Positions 19,805 through 28,855 of a stretch of DNA of 64,000 nt are shown here, one piece after another (positions within the stretch are counted from its first letter, which is position 1; every line of letters starts with the position of its first letter). The translations under genes and the position numbers were made by a program. The notes beneath the pieces are model-generated. The model worked only from the letters and a program-made list of their open reading frames with translations. It was not told the origin of the DNA and ran no database searches. Source of the DNA: Oceanicoccus sp. KOV_DT_Chl (GTDB lineage Bacteria; Pseudomonadota; Gammaproteobacteria; Pseudomonadales; Dasaniaceae); the NCBI RefSeq assembly GCF_900120175.1, contig NZ_FQLF01000005.1:312501-376500 (forward strand), written 5' to 3'.

Positions 19805-21115
19805 TTAATTTGGGTCATCGGCAGCACATAAAGCCAGATTAGGTTCTAAAACCCGATTACAAACATGATTGTACTTAATATTCATTGCGGGACCCTGTGA
19901 TAAACCAACTCCAAAATCAACTCCGTATGGTTTATATGTAAGCTTATAACATGAATTATAATTACCAGAGCCACCATATCGATATGCGACCTGAGTGTAA
20001 CCAGGCTGACTATTACAGCTTGAAAGAACCAACGGGACTCCTGTTATTACTTCCCAATCCCCGTAAGAGTTTGTAGTATCAGTAACATCCGCATTTCCTG
20101 AAGAGCCAAAAGCATCTATTGAAGTATATACCGAATGCCCACTACTCACTTTTGAACCGTATGCATCCCAAACACTGCCAGATATTTTATAACTGTAATT
20201 TTTAAAAAAATCGAATGTGGTCTGCACCCCAACTTCAAATGGCACAATTTTGTGAATGTTAAACCCAGTAATAGAATAATCTACAACATTTGTTACTGAG
20301 ACCGAATCAGGAATACCAATTAGATCACCATAAAAGTGAATGTCGTAAGAATTACTAGGTAAAAAATTCCAATTTGTTTGTCTGACTCGCAGAGCAACGA
20401 AATTATCAGCTACAGCGTTCGTATAATTTAATCCTGCATTGCTCCAAGTCTCAGCAACTGAATCCCACACCTCTAAAACTAAAGTTGGATTATTAGTAGT
20501 CACATCAACTTGTATCGTACTTTGACTAGAGGTCATTTTATATAAGAAGTAATCTGAATCATAAACGTAATCCAAATTCTGATTTAGAAGAGTAATATCC
20601 CCCGATACATTTGTACGATCCGCATTGAAATCGTTGGGCTCTGAACTATCAGGATATATACTGGCATCATTGACCTTATTCAACGTGATAAAGTTTTCGC
20701 CTCCAGATTCCAATCCAAACGTTTCCAATCGAGTCACAAAATAAAAAGTACCAGCATTTACTACCGCAGTCGCTCGAAGTAACCCAACCAGCCCTACATA
20801 TGTTAATTTAGCCAAGTTAATACAATTGCTAGTGCCGTTTGTACACTGCACTATATTGCCGGTTATGCCATCGCCTGCATCTAGATAAGCATTGATTTGA
20901 ATTTTCATCCGCTCAGATGAAACCCCCTCATAGCATGAATATGCCCCCAAAATTTTATTTGTATTTTCAACGGGTGTACTAAAAGGAAAAGCAGTGCAGT
21001 TGTAATCAACCGGATTAAAATCTTCTAACTCTTCCCCGATTGCAAAACTTTTTGAGGACATTAAAAGTGCCAGAAAAAAGAATTGAAAAAGTGGTATTTG
21101 GATCGAATGGCGCAT
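19805..21115 (-). CDS. Secreted protein of unknown function
   Basis: 436 residues with a clear signal peptide (FQFFFLALLMSSKSFA). The mature protein is rich in Asn, Ser, Thr, Tyr and Val, consistent with beta-sandwich structure. The segment SSEPNDFNADRTNVSGDITL followed by a Tyr-Asp-Ser-Asp-Tyr stretch resembles bacterial pre-peptidase C-terminal (PPC-like) domains. Several cysteines (for example CTNGTSNC and CNSQPGYTQ) could form disulfides. No catalytic motif was identified. It is the first intact gene inside the island's distal end, has no close neighbour on the same strand, and is AT-rich. Confidence 0.65.
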   Translation of the reverse strand: MRHSIQIPLFQFFFLALLMSSKSFAIGEELEDFNPVDYNCTAFPFSTPVENTNKILGAYSCYEGVSSERMKIQINAYLDAGDGITGNIVQCTNGTSNCINLAKLTYVGLVGLLRATAVVNAGTFYFVTRLETFGLESGGENFITLNKVNDASIYPDSSEPNDFNADRTNVSGDITLLNQNLDYVYDSDYFLYKMTSSQSTIQVDVTTNNPTLVLEVWDSVAETWSNAGLNYTNAVADNFVALRVRQTNWNFLPSNSYDIHFYGDLIGIPDSVSVTNVVDYSITGFNIHKIVPFEVGVQTTFDFFKNYSYKISGSVWDAYGSKVSSGHSVYTSIDAFGSSGNADVTDTTNSYGDWEVITGVPLVLSSCNSQPGYTQVAYRYGGSGNYNSCYKLTYKPYGVDFGVGLSQGPAMNIKYNHVCNRVLEPNLALCAADDPN

Positions 21116-21248
21116 TTTTATTATCCTTTTTTATCATATAATTTTAACAAAAAATTATATTTCATACTTTCTACAAAAGCAATTATAATATTTAGTAGTG
21201 CCTGTCCCAGCAAGTTGATATCAAACATAAAAGAAGCTCGAAACGTTA

Positions 21249-21506
21249 TTACTTACCTCTAATCCCGGGCCGACCGCGACCTCGATTTTCAACTCGCAAT
21301 CCGATTCGCACTTCAATTTCATCTACAAAACGTGAGTTTCCAGTTAACTGATTACGTCGTATGCCATTTTGAATCACTAACTTTTCTTCAGCATTTTTGG
21401 GCTGCTCAAGAAGATCGTAATAATACTGCCAACGACGCTTCTTGCAGTCACATAAATGTTGACTAAATAGCGATGACGCTCGTTGCAAAAGTACCACAGA
21501 GCACAA
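21249..21506 (-). pseudogene. REP-associated tyrosine transposase fragment (C-terminus)
   Basis: 85 codons. The part YYYDLLEQPKNAEEKLVIQN, then IRRNQLTGNSRFVDEIE, IGLRVE and a basic GRGRP ending match the C-terminal region of REP-associated (Y1-type) transposases, where LGxxxFxxxIE and GRP are conserved. The catalytic HUH and Tyr region is absent, so it is inactive. It marks a decayed insertion in the island. Confidence 0.6.
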
Positions 21507-21539
21507 CTAGTTATTACTATACGCAGCAATAGTCCGGCA
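21462..21539 (-). repeat. Imperfect repeat, copy B
   Basis: Partner of 19206-19284. It overlaps the beginning of the transposase fragment. The remaining stretch to 21806 (about 270 bp) shows no recognisable feature. Confidence 0.6.
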
Positions 21540-21806
21540 TATCAAGATCCAGCTACACAAGCAGCCTTGCATGCCACACACTGAAAATAGGCTACATGGT
21601 TAACGTAGTTTTTAATCCTATGGAAAATTATGATCTCCGGATGGAATGGCTAAATCTATAATGCCCCTGTGTATTTAGCAGCCCCATCAATATGCTGATC
21701 TGCCTATATAAACCAGCCAAGCTTCGGTTCATAAACCCGCCCGTTCATATGGATGCGTACGAATTAATGACTAAAAATATAAGGTTACTTATCGACTACA
21801 TATATT

Positions 21807-23165
21807 TTAAGCGCTATCTAGATCTATCTTCCTAACAATCACGTCTGGGCAACCTATCGTTGAATAATCTATGCATCCCCCCTGATAACCAATAATTAGA
21901 AAAGTTAGCCTATAGAATAAATACATTGCTGACTGATATTGTTGAAAATATTCTTCGTATTTATGTTTAGGCATATCAACATCATCAGCATGAGCTGTTT
22001 TATTTCTCAATTTTGACCAACTATTAACAATTTTCTTGTCAAGACCGAGCCTATCACAAAGAACATACAAAACACTTTTCGGGGACTTTGATTGATAGTT
22101 CCCAAGCGCAGACATCAGCTGAGTCCTGATCACACTATCGATATCTATATCAGAAACAACTATTTTTGCCTCTCCAATTAGATCAATTTTCCCCTGCTCG
22201 GCAGGGAACAAACCTTTAAAATACTGTTTTACTACGCCCTCTACAGCAACACCACAAGCCAAGGAACTCGCTTCTATAGTGCTATTTGATACTACAAATA
22301 TTTTGTGCCAGTAACCAAATAGTCGATTTAGGTCTTGGCCCTCTGCTGCTTTTATATATGCCTCCACAAAACATCTCATATCTTCATGCTGATAAGGCAT
22401 CCATGTTTTTAATGGGCCAGAAAGCTTTCCACTCGCAAAACGCTCCGATGAAAAAATGGATGTTTCGGCGCTATCAGCGGTCCTCTTAATCGAATACATT
22501 ACAGGTAGATCAACACCAAGGAGAATACTCACTGCCTGCCTTAAGTTTGACTCGTATGTTTCTAGTAGAATTTTTATATCAATTGAAAAAGATATGCCAA
22601 GTACATTGTTATTATTATTGAATTCTATATCAACATCATCGATAGACATCCGAAGTTTACAAAGGCTGGACCCTTTTTCACCATTATCCTGAAATTCATT
22701 GTAGGGAAGCTTAAAATCACCTTTAACAAATAAATTGCATAATTGGACCGAATCTCCAAGACCTGTTTCACCCGAAGCAACAAGTACAAGCTGCCTAATA
22801 TTTCCAGTTATTACTGCCGTATTCTGGCTTACATAGATTGATTTATCACCTAGATATAGATTGCTAGCCTTCCAAGTGGAGCCGCCAACATCACTAGCGA
22901 CAAGATCAAAGTAATGTGTGGCAGGAACAAGCGTGCCGGAAGGAGCGGTATCTAAAAACTGTAGCGCCCTATGGATGTTAAGACGATCAGGGTTTGCCCC
23001 AAATATAAGTCTAAATTCAATCAGCCCTTCAGAAGTCTGTCGAATAAAGCCTGTGCCATCAATCACTATAGGGCATTCAGAAGTACATTGTGTCAGCGTA
23101 ATTGATAGGCAATCGACTTCTAAGCTTCGATTTTCTATTGACCTATAAAATTCCCTACCCCTCAT
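21807..23165 (-). CDS. HEPN-domain protein, ApeA-like layout (candidate defence effector)
   Basis: 452 residues. The C-terminal helical region contains WSKLRNKTAHADD (Arg387-Asn...His392), an RNxxxH motif typical of HEPN ribonuclease folds. The N-terminal ~250 residues are beta-rich with no obvious family motif. This order, an N-terminal beta domain followed by HEPN, resembles ApeA-type anti-phage proteins, which act by cutting RNA; the resemblance was judged by eye. It lies 225 bp downstream of the HNH-STAND gene on the same strand, so it may be a separate system or a distal member. If active it would be a cytoplasmic, self-restrained RNase triggered by infection. Confidence 0.6.
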   Translation of the reverse strand: MRGREFYRSIENRSLEVDCLSITLTQCTSECPIVIDGTGFIRQTSEGLIEFRLIFGANPDRLNIHRALQFLDTAPSGTLVPATHYFDLVASDVGGSTWKASNLYLGDKSIYVSQNTAVITGNIRQLVLVASGETGLGDSVQLCNLFVKGDFKLPYNEFQDNGEKGSSLCKLRMSIDDVDIEFNNNNNVLGISFSIDIKILLETYESNLRQAVSILLGVDLPVMYSIKRTADSAETSIFSSERFASGKLSGPLKTWMPYQHEDMRCFVEAYIKAAEGQDLNRLFGYWHKIFVVSNSTIEASSLACGVAVEGVVKQYFKGLFPAEQGKIDLIGEAKIVVSDIDIDSVIRTQLMSALGNYQSKSPKSVLYVLCDRLGLDKKIVNSWSKLRNKTAHADDVDMPKHKYEEYFQQYQSAMYLFYRLTFLIIGYQGGCIDYSTIGCPDVIVRKIDLDSA

Positions 23166-23389
23166 ATGTAAATATCTCCCTTATTCCCGCCTCATCATTG
23201 AGTGCAGTACGTGCTTTTAAGTATAACTTTGTATATGGGCAGCTATTTAATCGCATCCGTAGATATGGTGTTTGTAGCATCTAAGTAAGCACTTTTTACA
23301 TTCTCGAAGTCTTCAATCAGGCTTAAAGCATTGTCCCTCTCAGACTCAAAGGTCTCCCTACCAAAGCCTTAAATACTACTACGTCTAGT

Positions 23390-26050
23390 TTAAATTATAT
23401 TTTTATACGCAGATATTTCTGCGTCAACAAGCCGGTACTTACAACGCAGACTTAAACTGTCAGCATCAGCAAGCTCATGTGCAACAGTATTATTTGGTAC
23501 ATCATCCCGACGAATGTTAATAATAACCTTAGCCAACAATGCATCGACCAAGTAAATATTAAATTGTCTAGTGCTTGAGACATTAATACAATCTTCTATC
23601 AACATTCCAGCCTTATTGATATCACCTATCTCAGCCATCAATAATGCCTGAGTGGTTAATATACGAATCAATAATGGCTCCAAAGCGGCTTTACGACACA
23701 TGTTTTCAGCGCTATTAATAAGTTCAAGCGCCTTGTCAAATTTACCAAGGTCATAGTTGATTGCTCCAACAAGCCATGTTGCGTAAATTATATAATCGTT
23801 CCTGCTGGCACGACCCGCTATATCTAAACCCTTCTCCGCAAGCTCAGCACTTAAGTCCAACTCATCGAGGGACCTTACAACTTCGGCTTTTTTAATATAG
23901 GCTTCTGCTAGGTGATCATTGTTTTTTGTGTTCTTTGAAAAAGAAGAAATCACGCTATTAAGCATAGTTACCGCTCTTTCAATATCTCCTGATAGAAAAG
24001 CCACTTCGCCCATTGTTAACAAAAATGGACGAAAGTCCTCAGTCGTAAAATTTTCATTAGTGGCTATTTTCAGTGCATCTTGCGCGTAAGTTAACGCCCC
24101 ATTTAAATCTCCCTCTAGAACCGAGCAATGCGCCAGCCCATCAAGAGCCTTAGCCTGATTCAGGAGTTTTTTTCGCTTCAGATATACAGCGCCGGCTTCT
24201 TCAAAATACTCTCTAGCCCTTCTATAATCACCTAGATGAAGGCAAAACCGCCCAGCTGATGACTTATAAAATGCCGAAATAAGGTTTCTGTCCTTATATT
24301 TCTCTCCAAAAAGCATAAAGGATACAGAGGAATTACTTATTTTACTCGAATCAGATAAAGCTTCCGCCGCACGTTTCCCTAAAAATGGGGTGGCATACTT
24401 TAAAAAAACTAGTCCACTATTGAGCTTATTTTCATACAGATCATCAGCTTCATACCAGTTATTACCGGCAGCAAAAATTTCTACTGCTGACACGTACCAT
24501 TCAACATCTTCACGTTTACTAATGATATTTCTACCTGGCCTATTAGCTAGAAAACTTCCAACATCGTATGATTTTTCTGCATCACCGGAAAACTGAGCAC
24601 GAAAGTAATCTCTAATTATAGGATGACAAGAATAACTATATACCCCTTTAAAATAATCCCTATAAACAAGCCCAGATGAAACCAACCGACTTATATCATC
24701 AAGCTGTTGAATATCCACATCATCAATATTAACGTCCGATTCATAAGCATTCTTTATATATGTTTTTTGAACCAAGTCCATCAGGCTTCTTTCATCTATT
24801 GGCCTGCTAAGTAAAGAAACTCCAGTTAACAACTCTCGTTGTTTGTGATTTAGAGTTGATTCATACCTCAATAAAAGCCGAGCCAACTTCTCTTCAAGGT
24901 CATTAGCTGGATCATCAGCAACACCAGCGAGTACAGAGTCAAGATGTGGCAGCGGGTTGGCCTGCATCTCTTCAGGCAATCCCGCAGCAAATATACGTAA
25001 AGCAAGAGGGTGCCCCCGAAGGGACTGTGAAATTTTAAAGCGATCTTGATCAGAACCACCAACAAAGAACCGGCCTAATAACTGACTGCCTTCCTCTTCA
25101 GTGAGGTTATCAAGAGGCATGTTTTTTACACGCGGCACGTATTGTCGCAAATCAACCACATCAAACCGACTTGTTAATACAGCCATAGTCTGGCTAGGAC
25201 TAGAACAAATATCACACAGAAAATGACGCAAATCACTTTCAACAAACTGGCCGTAAGATGGATGATTGGGCGAGTTTTGTAGCATTTCCAAACCATCCAT
25301 AACCAACAAAACATTGGTTTCTTTTATTATTTTTCGCAAGGATTTTAAAGGCTGATCGCGGTCATACCTAACATTATCACTATTTACCGCTTGCTCTACA
25401 AAACTAATAAATGCATTAAAAAATACGCTAACAGAGTCATCATTATAAAAACTCCAATAAAAAACTACGTCGAAGTTTCTCGAATTTAGTGGGTATCCGT
25501 TTTTAATCCAGTGACCAATAAGTGAAGTTTTACCCTGCCCGCCGATTCCTGTAACTGCAATAACTTTAGTATTCTTATCCGCGACCCACTTATTTAGCGC
25601 ATCCAGCTGATTTGTTCTAGGAATATAATCATCATCATCTGTAGTTTCATGGCACCACATTTGTAGCACGCTAGGGTCTTGTGACGGCAAGGTACTGGCT
25701 GCTTTAATCAACCGTTCCTGGGAACTAGTTTCAGCATCATACTTCCACTTAAATAAAACATCTGCCAGATAAGTAGAATCATCTCTATCCACAGCAGTAT
25801 GACAAGTCGAACATAGCCATAAACCATTGGTAGGTGATTTTAAATCTTCACTCCCAAGATCTAGATTCGGCCGTGGCCCACCAGGCCTTGCAGCAAATAT
25901 ATGTGCAGCCTCTCCAGTGATAGTTGCTTTGCCGGGATCACTATGACCGCCTAATGTTTCTCTTCTGCAATACGGGTTTGCACACATGCCACCAGCGCGG
26001 TGTGCAAGTAAATTACGCGTTTTCTCTGAAAAATCAGCCCTTTTATTCAT
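23390..26050 (-). CDS. HNH nuclease - STAND (NB-ARC-like) NTPase - TPR protein
   Basis: 886 residues in three parts. (1) N-terminal HNH nuclease, about 15-95, with Cys23/Cys28 and Cys80/Cys83 zinc knuckles, catalytic-type His50 in GEAAHI, Asn75 in TNGLWLC and His84. (2) A STAND NTPase, about 145-450, with P-loop GIGGQGKTS (168-176), Walker B VLLVMDGLEM (~247) and the GxP-type motif RGHPLALRI that marks NB-ARC/NLR-like proteins. (3) A helical C-terminus, about 560-870, with TPR-like repeats (GDYRRAREYFEEAGAVYLKR, GDLNGALTYAQDALKIA, GKFDKALELINSAE). This is the layout of a bacterial NLR: TPR sensor, NTPase switch, nuclease effector. The gene starts 2 nt after the stop of the upstream HEPN-like gene, implying coupling. 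All key residues I could check are present. Confidence 0.85.
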   Translation of the reverse strand: MNKRADFSEKTRNLLAHRAGGMCANPYCRRETLGGHSDPGKATITGEAAHIFAARPGGPRPNLDLGSEDLKSPTNGLWLCSTCHTAVDRDDSTYLADVLFKWKYDAETSSQERLIKAASTLPSQDPSVLQMWCHETTDDDDYIPRTNQLDALNKWVADKNTKVIAVTGIGGQGKTSLIGHWIKNGYPLNSRNFDVVFYWSFYNDDSVSVFFNAFISFVEQAVNSDNVRYDRDQPLKSLRKIIKETNVLLVMDGLEMLQNSPNHPSYGQFVESDLRHFLCDICSSPSQTMAVLTSRFDVVDLRQYVPRVKNMPLDNLTEEEGSQLLGRFFVGGSDQDRFKISQSLRGHPLALRIFAAGLPEEMQANPLPHLDSVLAGVADDPANDLEEKLARLLLRYESTLNHKQRELLTGVSLLSRPIDERSLMDLVQKTYIKNAYESDVNIDDVDIQQLDDISRLVSSGLVYRDYFKGVYSYSCHPIIRDYFRAQFSGDAEKSYDVGSFLANRPGRNIISKREDVEWYVSAVEIFAAGNNWYEADDLYENKLNSGLVFLKYATPFLGKRAAEALSDSSKISNSSVSFMLFGEKYKDRNLISAFYKSSAGRFCLHLGDYRRAREYFEEAGAVYLKRKKLLNQAKALDGLAHCSVLEGDLNGALTYAQDALKIATNENFTTEDFRPFLLTMGEVAFLSGDIERAVTMLNSVISSFSKNTKNNDHLAEAYIKKAEVVRSLDELDLSAELAEKGLDIAGRASRNDYIIYATWLVGAINYDLGKFDKALELINSAENMCRKAALEPLLIRILTTQALLMAEIGDINKAGMLIEDCINVSSTRQFNIYLVDALLAKVIINIRRDDVPNNTVAHELADADSLSLRCKYRLVDAEISAYKNII

Positions 26051-26052
26051 CT

Positions 26053-26889
26053 CTAATCCTGATCTTCATGAAATTTTAGATTTGGGCTAAACGTATTCCA
26101 CTCGTCTTTTTTGTCTTCAAACAACCCCTGAATTCTTTGCTGGCCTTTTTTAAACATCCATTGTGATTGTTTAATTAAACTATCCGCAACTTCAGGAAAA
26201 ACATTCCGAGGGGAGCTGCCAGCAACATTTAGCGCAACCATTCTAGGCCCTGCCTCACTTTCTGGCTGTAAAGTAACAATAAATGGCTCATTAAACATAA
26301 AGCACAAAAGGTCATCATTTGGCGCATCACAGGACCAAGAATAGATATTTAGTTTTGTAAGATCTAAGATCAAATGAATACAGATATGCAACCAGCGACC
26401 AAACGTGCTTGGCAGAATGGTCTGCGCCAAATCTTGCACAGCCGTAGGGTGCAATTTTTTATCAATATGAGAAGAAAGTTTATTTCTTAGCGTGCTAATT
26501 TCAGCCTTGTGGTCATGTGGCAAAAGTTGAGCAAACTCCTTCTGCATAGAAGATATTTTCGGCAACTGATCCGCATCCACCCTATTGCGTGTATCTGGAT
26601 TAGTTTGTATGTCATTAATTAGGTCATCAATAGACACTATAAAAGAATATAATGGTGTTATAGCTAACTTGAGCTTTCTTTTACGTTTTGTAGCATTTTT
26701 CTGTGCGCCAATTAACTCAAGTAGACTATCGAGATCACGCATAGACTCAAGGCAACACCATAATTTTTGAGCTGCTTTATTAGAAGGATACCAAGCATCA
26801 ACCTCTATCTCCTCAGCGGCCATAGGGTCTGTGACAGACCTAGGTGTTTCATCCAAATATATTGGCATACCATTTGATTCTGTTGTCAC
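26053..26889 (-). CDS. Unknown protein with HEPN-like motif, coupled to the HNH-STAND gene
   Basis: 278 residues from a GTG at 26889 preceded by GAGGG. It is mostly helical in its first two thirds. TLRNKLSSHIDKK carries Arg134-Asn...His140, an RNxxxxH pattern like HEPN domains or their inactive antitoxin-type relatives. The C-terminal third (FMFNEPFIVTLQPE, ALNVAGSSPRNVFPEVA) looks like a mixed alpha/beta region. No family is recognised with confidence. It ends 2 nt before the HNH-STAND start codon, so the two genes are almost certainly expressed together. It could be a sensor, regulator or second effector. Confidence 0.6.
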   Translation of the reverse strand: MTTESNGMPIYLDETPRSVTDPMAAEEIEVDAWYPSNKAAQKLWCCLESMRDLDSLLELIGAQKNATKRKRKLKLAITPLYSFIVSIDDLINDIQTNPDTRNRVDADQLPKISSMQKEFAQLLPHDHKAEISTLRNKLSSHIDKKLHPTAVQDLAQTILPSTFGRWLHICIHLILDLTKLNIYSWSCDAPNDDLLCFMFNEPFIVTLQPESEAGPRMVALNVAGSSPRNVFPEVADSLIKQSQWMFKKGQQRIQGLFEDKKDEWNTFSPNLKFHEDQD

Positions 26890-26919
26890 AAGCCCTCTCT
26901 ACGCTAGCTATTATTATAT

Positions 26920-27513
26920 CTAAGCAACCGCCGCCGCAATATTTCTCAGCTGCTGCATTGGCTTGATTTTTTTCTTAACCAATACATCCTCATTAATTTT
27001 TAAAATAATGCTTTTAATAAGATCGGTAGTGTTATTGATGTGTGTGGTAATCTTTAGTGTATCCACATCATCGTAAATTTTACGGCCTTTCAGTGACAAC
27101 CGCTTCTCTGCCTTACCTACAGCCAACTCACTGGCCAAAAACGAGGCTATTTTACTCGCTGCTTTTTCGTCCATAGCAAGACTGTGAATATAAAATTTCA
27201 TTAGGTGAGGAACAAAATCTATTGACCCGCCAATTTCAGCTGACGCCAAATTCAAAATATCCAGCATATGCGCGGGCAATCGACTCTCAATCGGTTTACG
27301 CTGAGTTTCCAATTGTTTCTTAACTACCGGTGTTGACTGGTGCGGCAGGATACTGACCTCATCACACTTATCACAAACGCCCACCAATACATTTTTAACA
27401 ATACCGCCACCATCACTAAACGGGACATCCCTCAATGCGAATGTCGCACTCTCAAGCGAGCGACAGCTTTCACAGATCACTTTTTGCGAATCGCCGACCT
27501 TGAAAATTTTCAT
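26920..27513 (-). CDS. Zinc-finger protein, possible antitoxin (MqsA/YgiT-type N-terminus)
   Basis: 197 residues from the ATG at 27513, which has GAGGAG five bases upstream. The N-terminus carries two Cys-x-x-Cys knuckles (CESC and CDKC, about 37 residues apart) spaced as in YgiT/MqsA-type zinc fingers. The rest is helical with no clear helix-turn-helix. It begins 9 nt after the preceding small gene stops. Short toxin-like gene plus zinc-finger protein is a typical type II toxin-antitoxin arrangement. Function is inferred from layout only. It precedes the HEPN-like gene by 31 nt, so all four genes may form one transcript. Confidence 0.55.
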   Translation of the reverse strand: MKIFKVGDSQKVICESCRSLESATFALRDVPFSDGGGIVKNVLVGVCDKCDEVSILPHQSTPVVKKQLETQRKPIESRLPAHMLDILNLASAEIGGSIDFVPHLMKFYIHSLAMDEKAASKIASFLASELAVGKAEKRLSLKGRKIYDDVDTLKITTHINNTTDLIKSIILKINEDVLVKKKIKPMQQLRNIAAAVA

Positions 27514-27522
27514 GACCACTCC

Positions 27523-27819
27523 TCAGTGATGAACACTTATAAACACACTATTGGGTTCAACGAAGTACCATTTGATATACCACTCTTCACCACCAAACCA
27601 GGTTTCAATAATATGAACCTCGACCTCTTCAACCTGATGGTGTGGACTTGAACTGTAGCTATCACCTCTGGACCGGCCGATAATAGCTGCCACTTCATCG
27701 AGTGATACCTGACCTACCGCAAGTAGGTTCTTCACATCTATATCCACCCGCTCTTGGTGCAGTACGCTTCCATTCTCCAGACATTCCAGCACCTGTTTCT
27801 TAGCGCCTTTAAAACCCAT
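27523..27819 (-). CDS. Small toxin-like protein paired with a zinc-finger gene
   Basis: 98 residues from the ATG at 27819, preceded by GAGGG; the frame opens earlier but without a usable start. It is rich in His, Trp and Tyr: SPHHQVEEVEVHIIETWFGG, then EEWYIKWYFVEPNSVFISVH. The pattern of a VHII strand, WYIKWYF strand and FISVH ending recurs in small orphan or toxin-like proteins found beside zinc-finger antitoxins in gammaproteobacterial islands. A ribonuclease-type toxin is possible, but no catalytic residue can be assigned. It is the first gene of the leftward group 27819-23390. Confidence 0.5.
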   Translation of the reverse strand: MGFKGAKKQVLECLENGSVLHQERVDIDVKNLLAVGQVSLDEVAAIIGRSRGDSYSSSPHHQVEEVEVHIIETWFGGEEWYIKWYFVEPNSVFISVHH

Positions 27820-27970
27820 ACACGCCCTCAATTGTACGCCAAATATCGTACATATCAATCATTATATATACTCTGCTAATTTATAATAACTATGACGCCA
27901 GCATACTGAGATTAATCTTTTATATCAAACACTTAGGCAGCTGATGCCTATAAGCATCCATGCCCAATAG

Positions 27971-28252
27971 TTAAATAGAGCAAGGCGGCCCGAAAGCCGC
28001 CAAATTGTTAAACTCCCGCTGCGCCAACGGATGCGTCTCTTGATATACTTCCTTCAGCGTATTAATCGCCACATGGGTGTAGATCTGAGTAGTTGAAATA
28101 TCCGCATGCCCCAGCATCTCCTGAATCACCCTAATATCAGCCTTATTCTGATGCATGAGGGTCGCTGTAGAATGACTACGTGACATATAAAGGCGACCTA
28201 AAATAACAGCCATAGAAACAACGTTATTTGCTAAGTAGCGGGCTAAGCCCAC
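27971..28252 (-). pseudogene. Tyrosine recombinase, C-terminal remnant
   Basis: The segment [35 protein letters not shown] and [15 protein letters not shown] is the C-terminal catalytic part of a XerC/D-like integrase, with the Gly-His box and the nucleophilic Tyr. The N-terminal domain and the first catalytic Arg are missing. Just before HST the expected Cys-His-x-Phe-Arg-His block is scrambled by a small deletion and frame change. It is a dead second integrase inside the island, unlike the intact one at 33756. Confidence 0.75.
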
Positions 28253-28814
28253 CGCGCTTAAATTTTTTCACTTGCCCTGCTACGTAATATTAAGTATCTA
28301 ATCGTTCCGGTCAGGTTTGTTGTCTGTTCTTCAGTATGCATGTCCGTTCTGTACACACGAGAGGTCTTTCTGAACGGACCAGCGACTGTTCAGAACGGTG
28401 ATAACAATCAAAGCACAATAGGTGTTAGAGTTTTGATTAGTGTTTATGACTATCCAACTACCGCAGTAGAGAGATAAGCAATCGATTGAGCTGATTGCTA
28501 ACGTCGCGGGACACCACTCCCACAAACCTGAATAAAGGCATAACCAACAACGATAATCTCCAGACGGGTACATCACTGTTTTGTTTTCACGCTTTAGACG
28601 GACTTACTTTTCTTTGCCAGGCATTACTCCTTTTTAAATGATAAGCCACTCAGTGCGGTTGCATGAGTTAACTTAAAAAGCTCTTTCGAGCTGGTTTGCT
28701 ATTGAGGGTGCAATAGCCACACATGGCAGTTGTATGATCGAGGAAGCGGGCTAAAAATACCCTGATAATGTTTTCGTCATGTTAGGAATCTTTCTGAAAG
28801 CCAGTGTTCATGGG

Positions 28815-28855
28815 CTAGCGCGCGTCACTGCATTTTTTGCAGTGACGCGCGCTAG
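28815..28855. repeat. Perfect 18-bp inverted repeat with T5 loop
   Basis: Left arm 28815-28832 (CTAGCGCGCGTCACTGCA), loop TTTTT, right arm 28838-28855, with no mismatch. It is too long and GC-rich for an ordinary operator and lacks a downstream T run on either strand, so it is not a clean intrinsic terminator. It may be the folded end of a mobile element or a recombination site. Confidence 0.85.

Noticed and set aside
28331-28576. 81-codon leftward frame after the integrase remnant
   Set aside because: No ribosome binding site, odd composition (Cys/Trp/Tyr-rich) and an inverted repeat inside it; it is probably non-coding.
28815-28855. Integron attC site
   Set aside because: The palindrome is perfect and lacks the GTTRRRY/RYYYAAC core sites and the unpaired bases needed for attC; the nearby recombinase fragment is not IntI-like in what remains.
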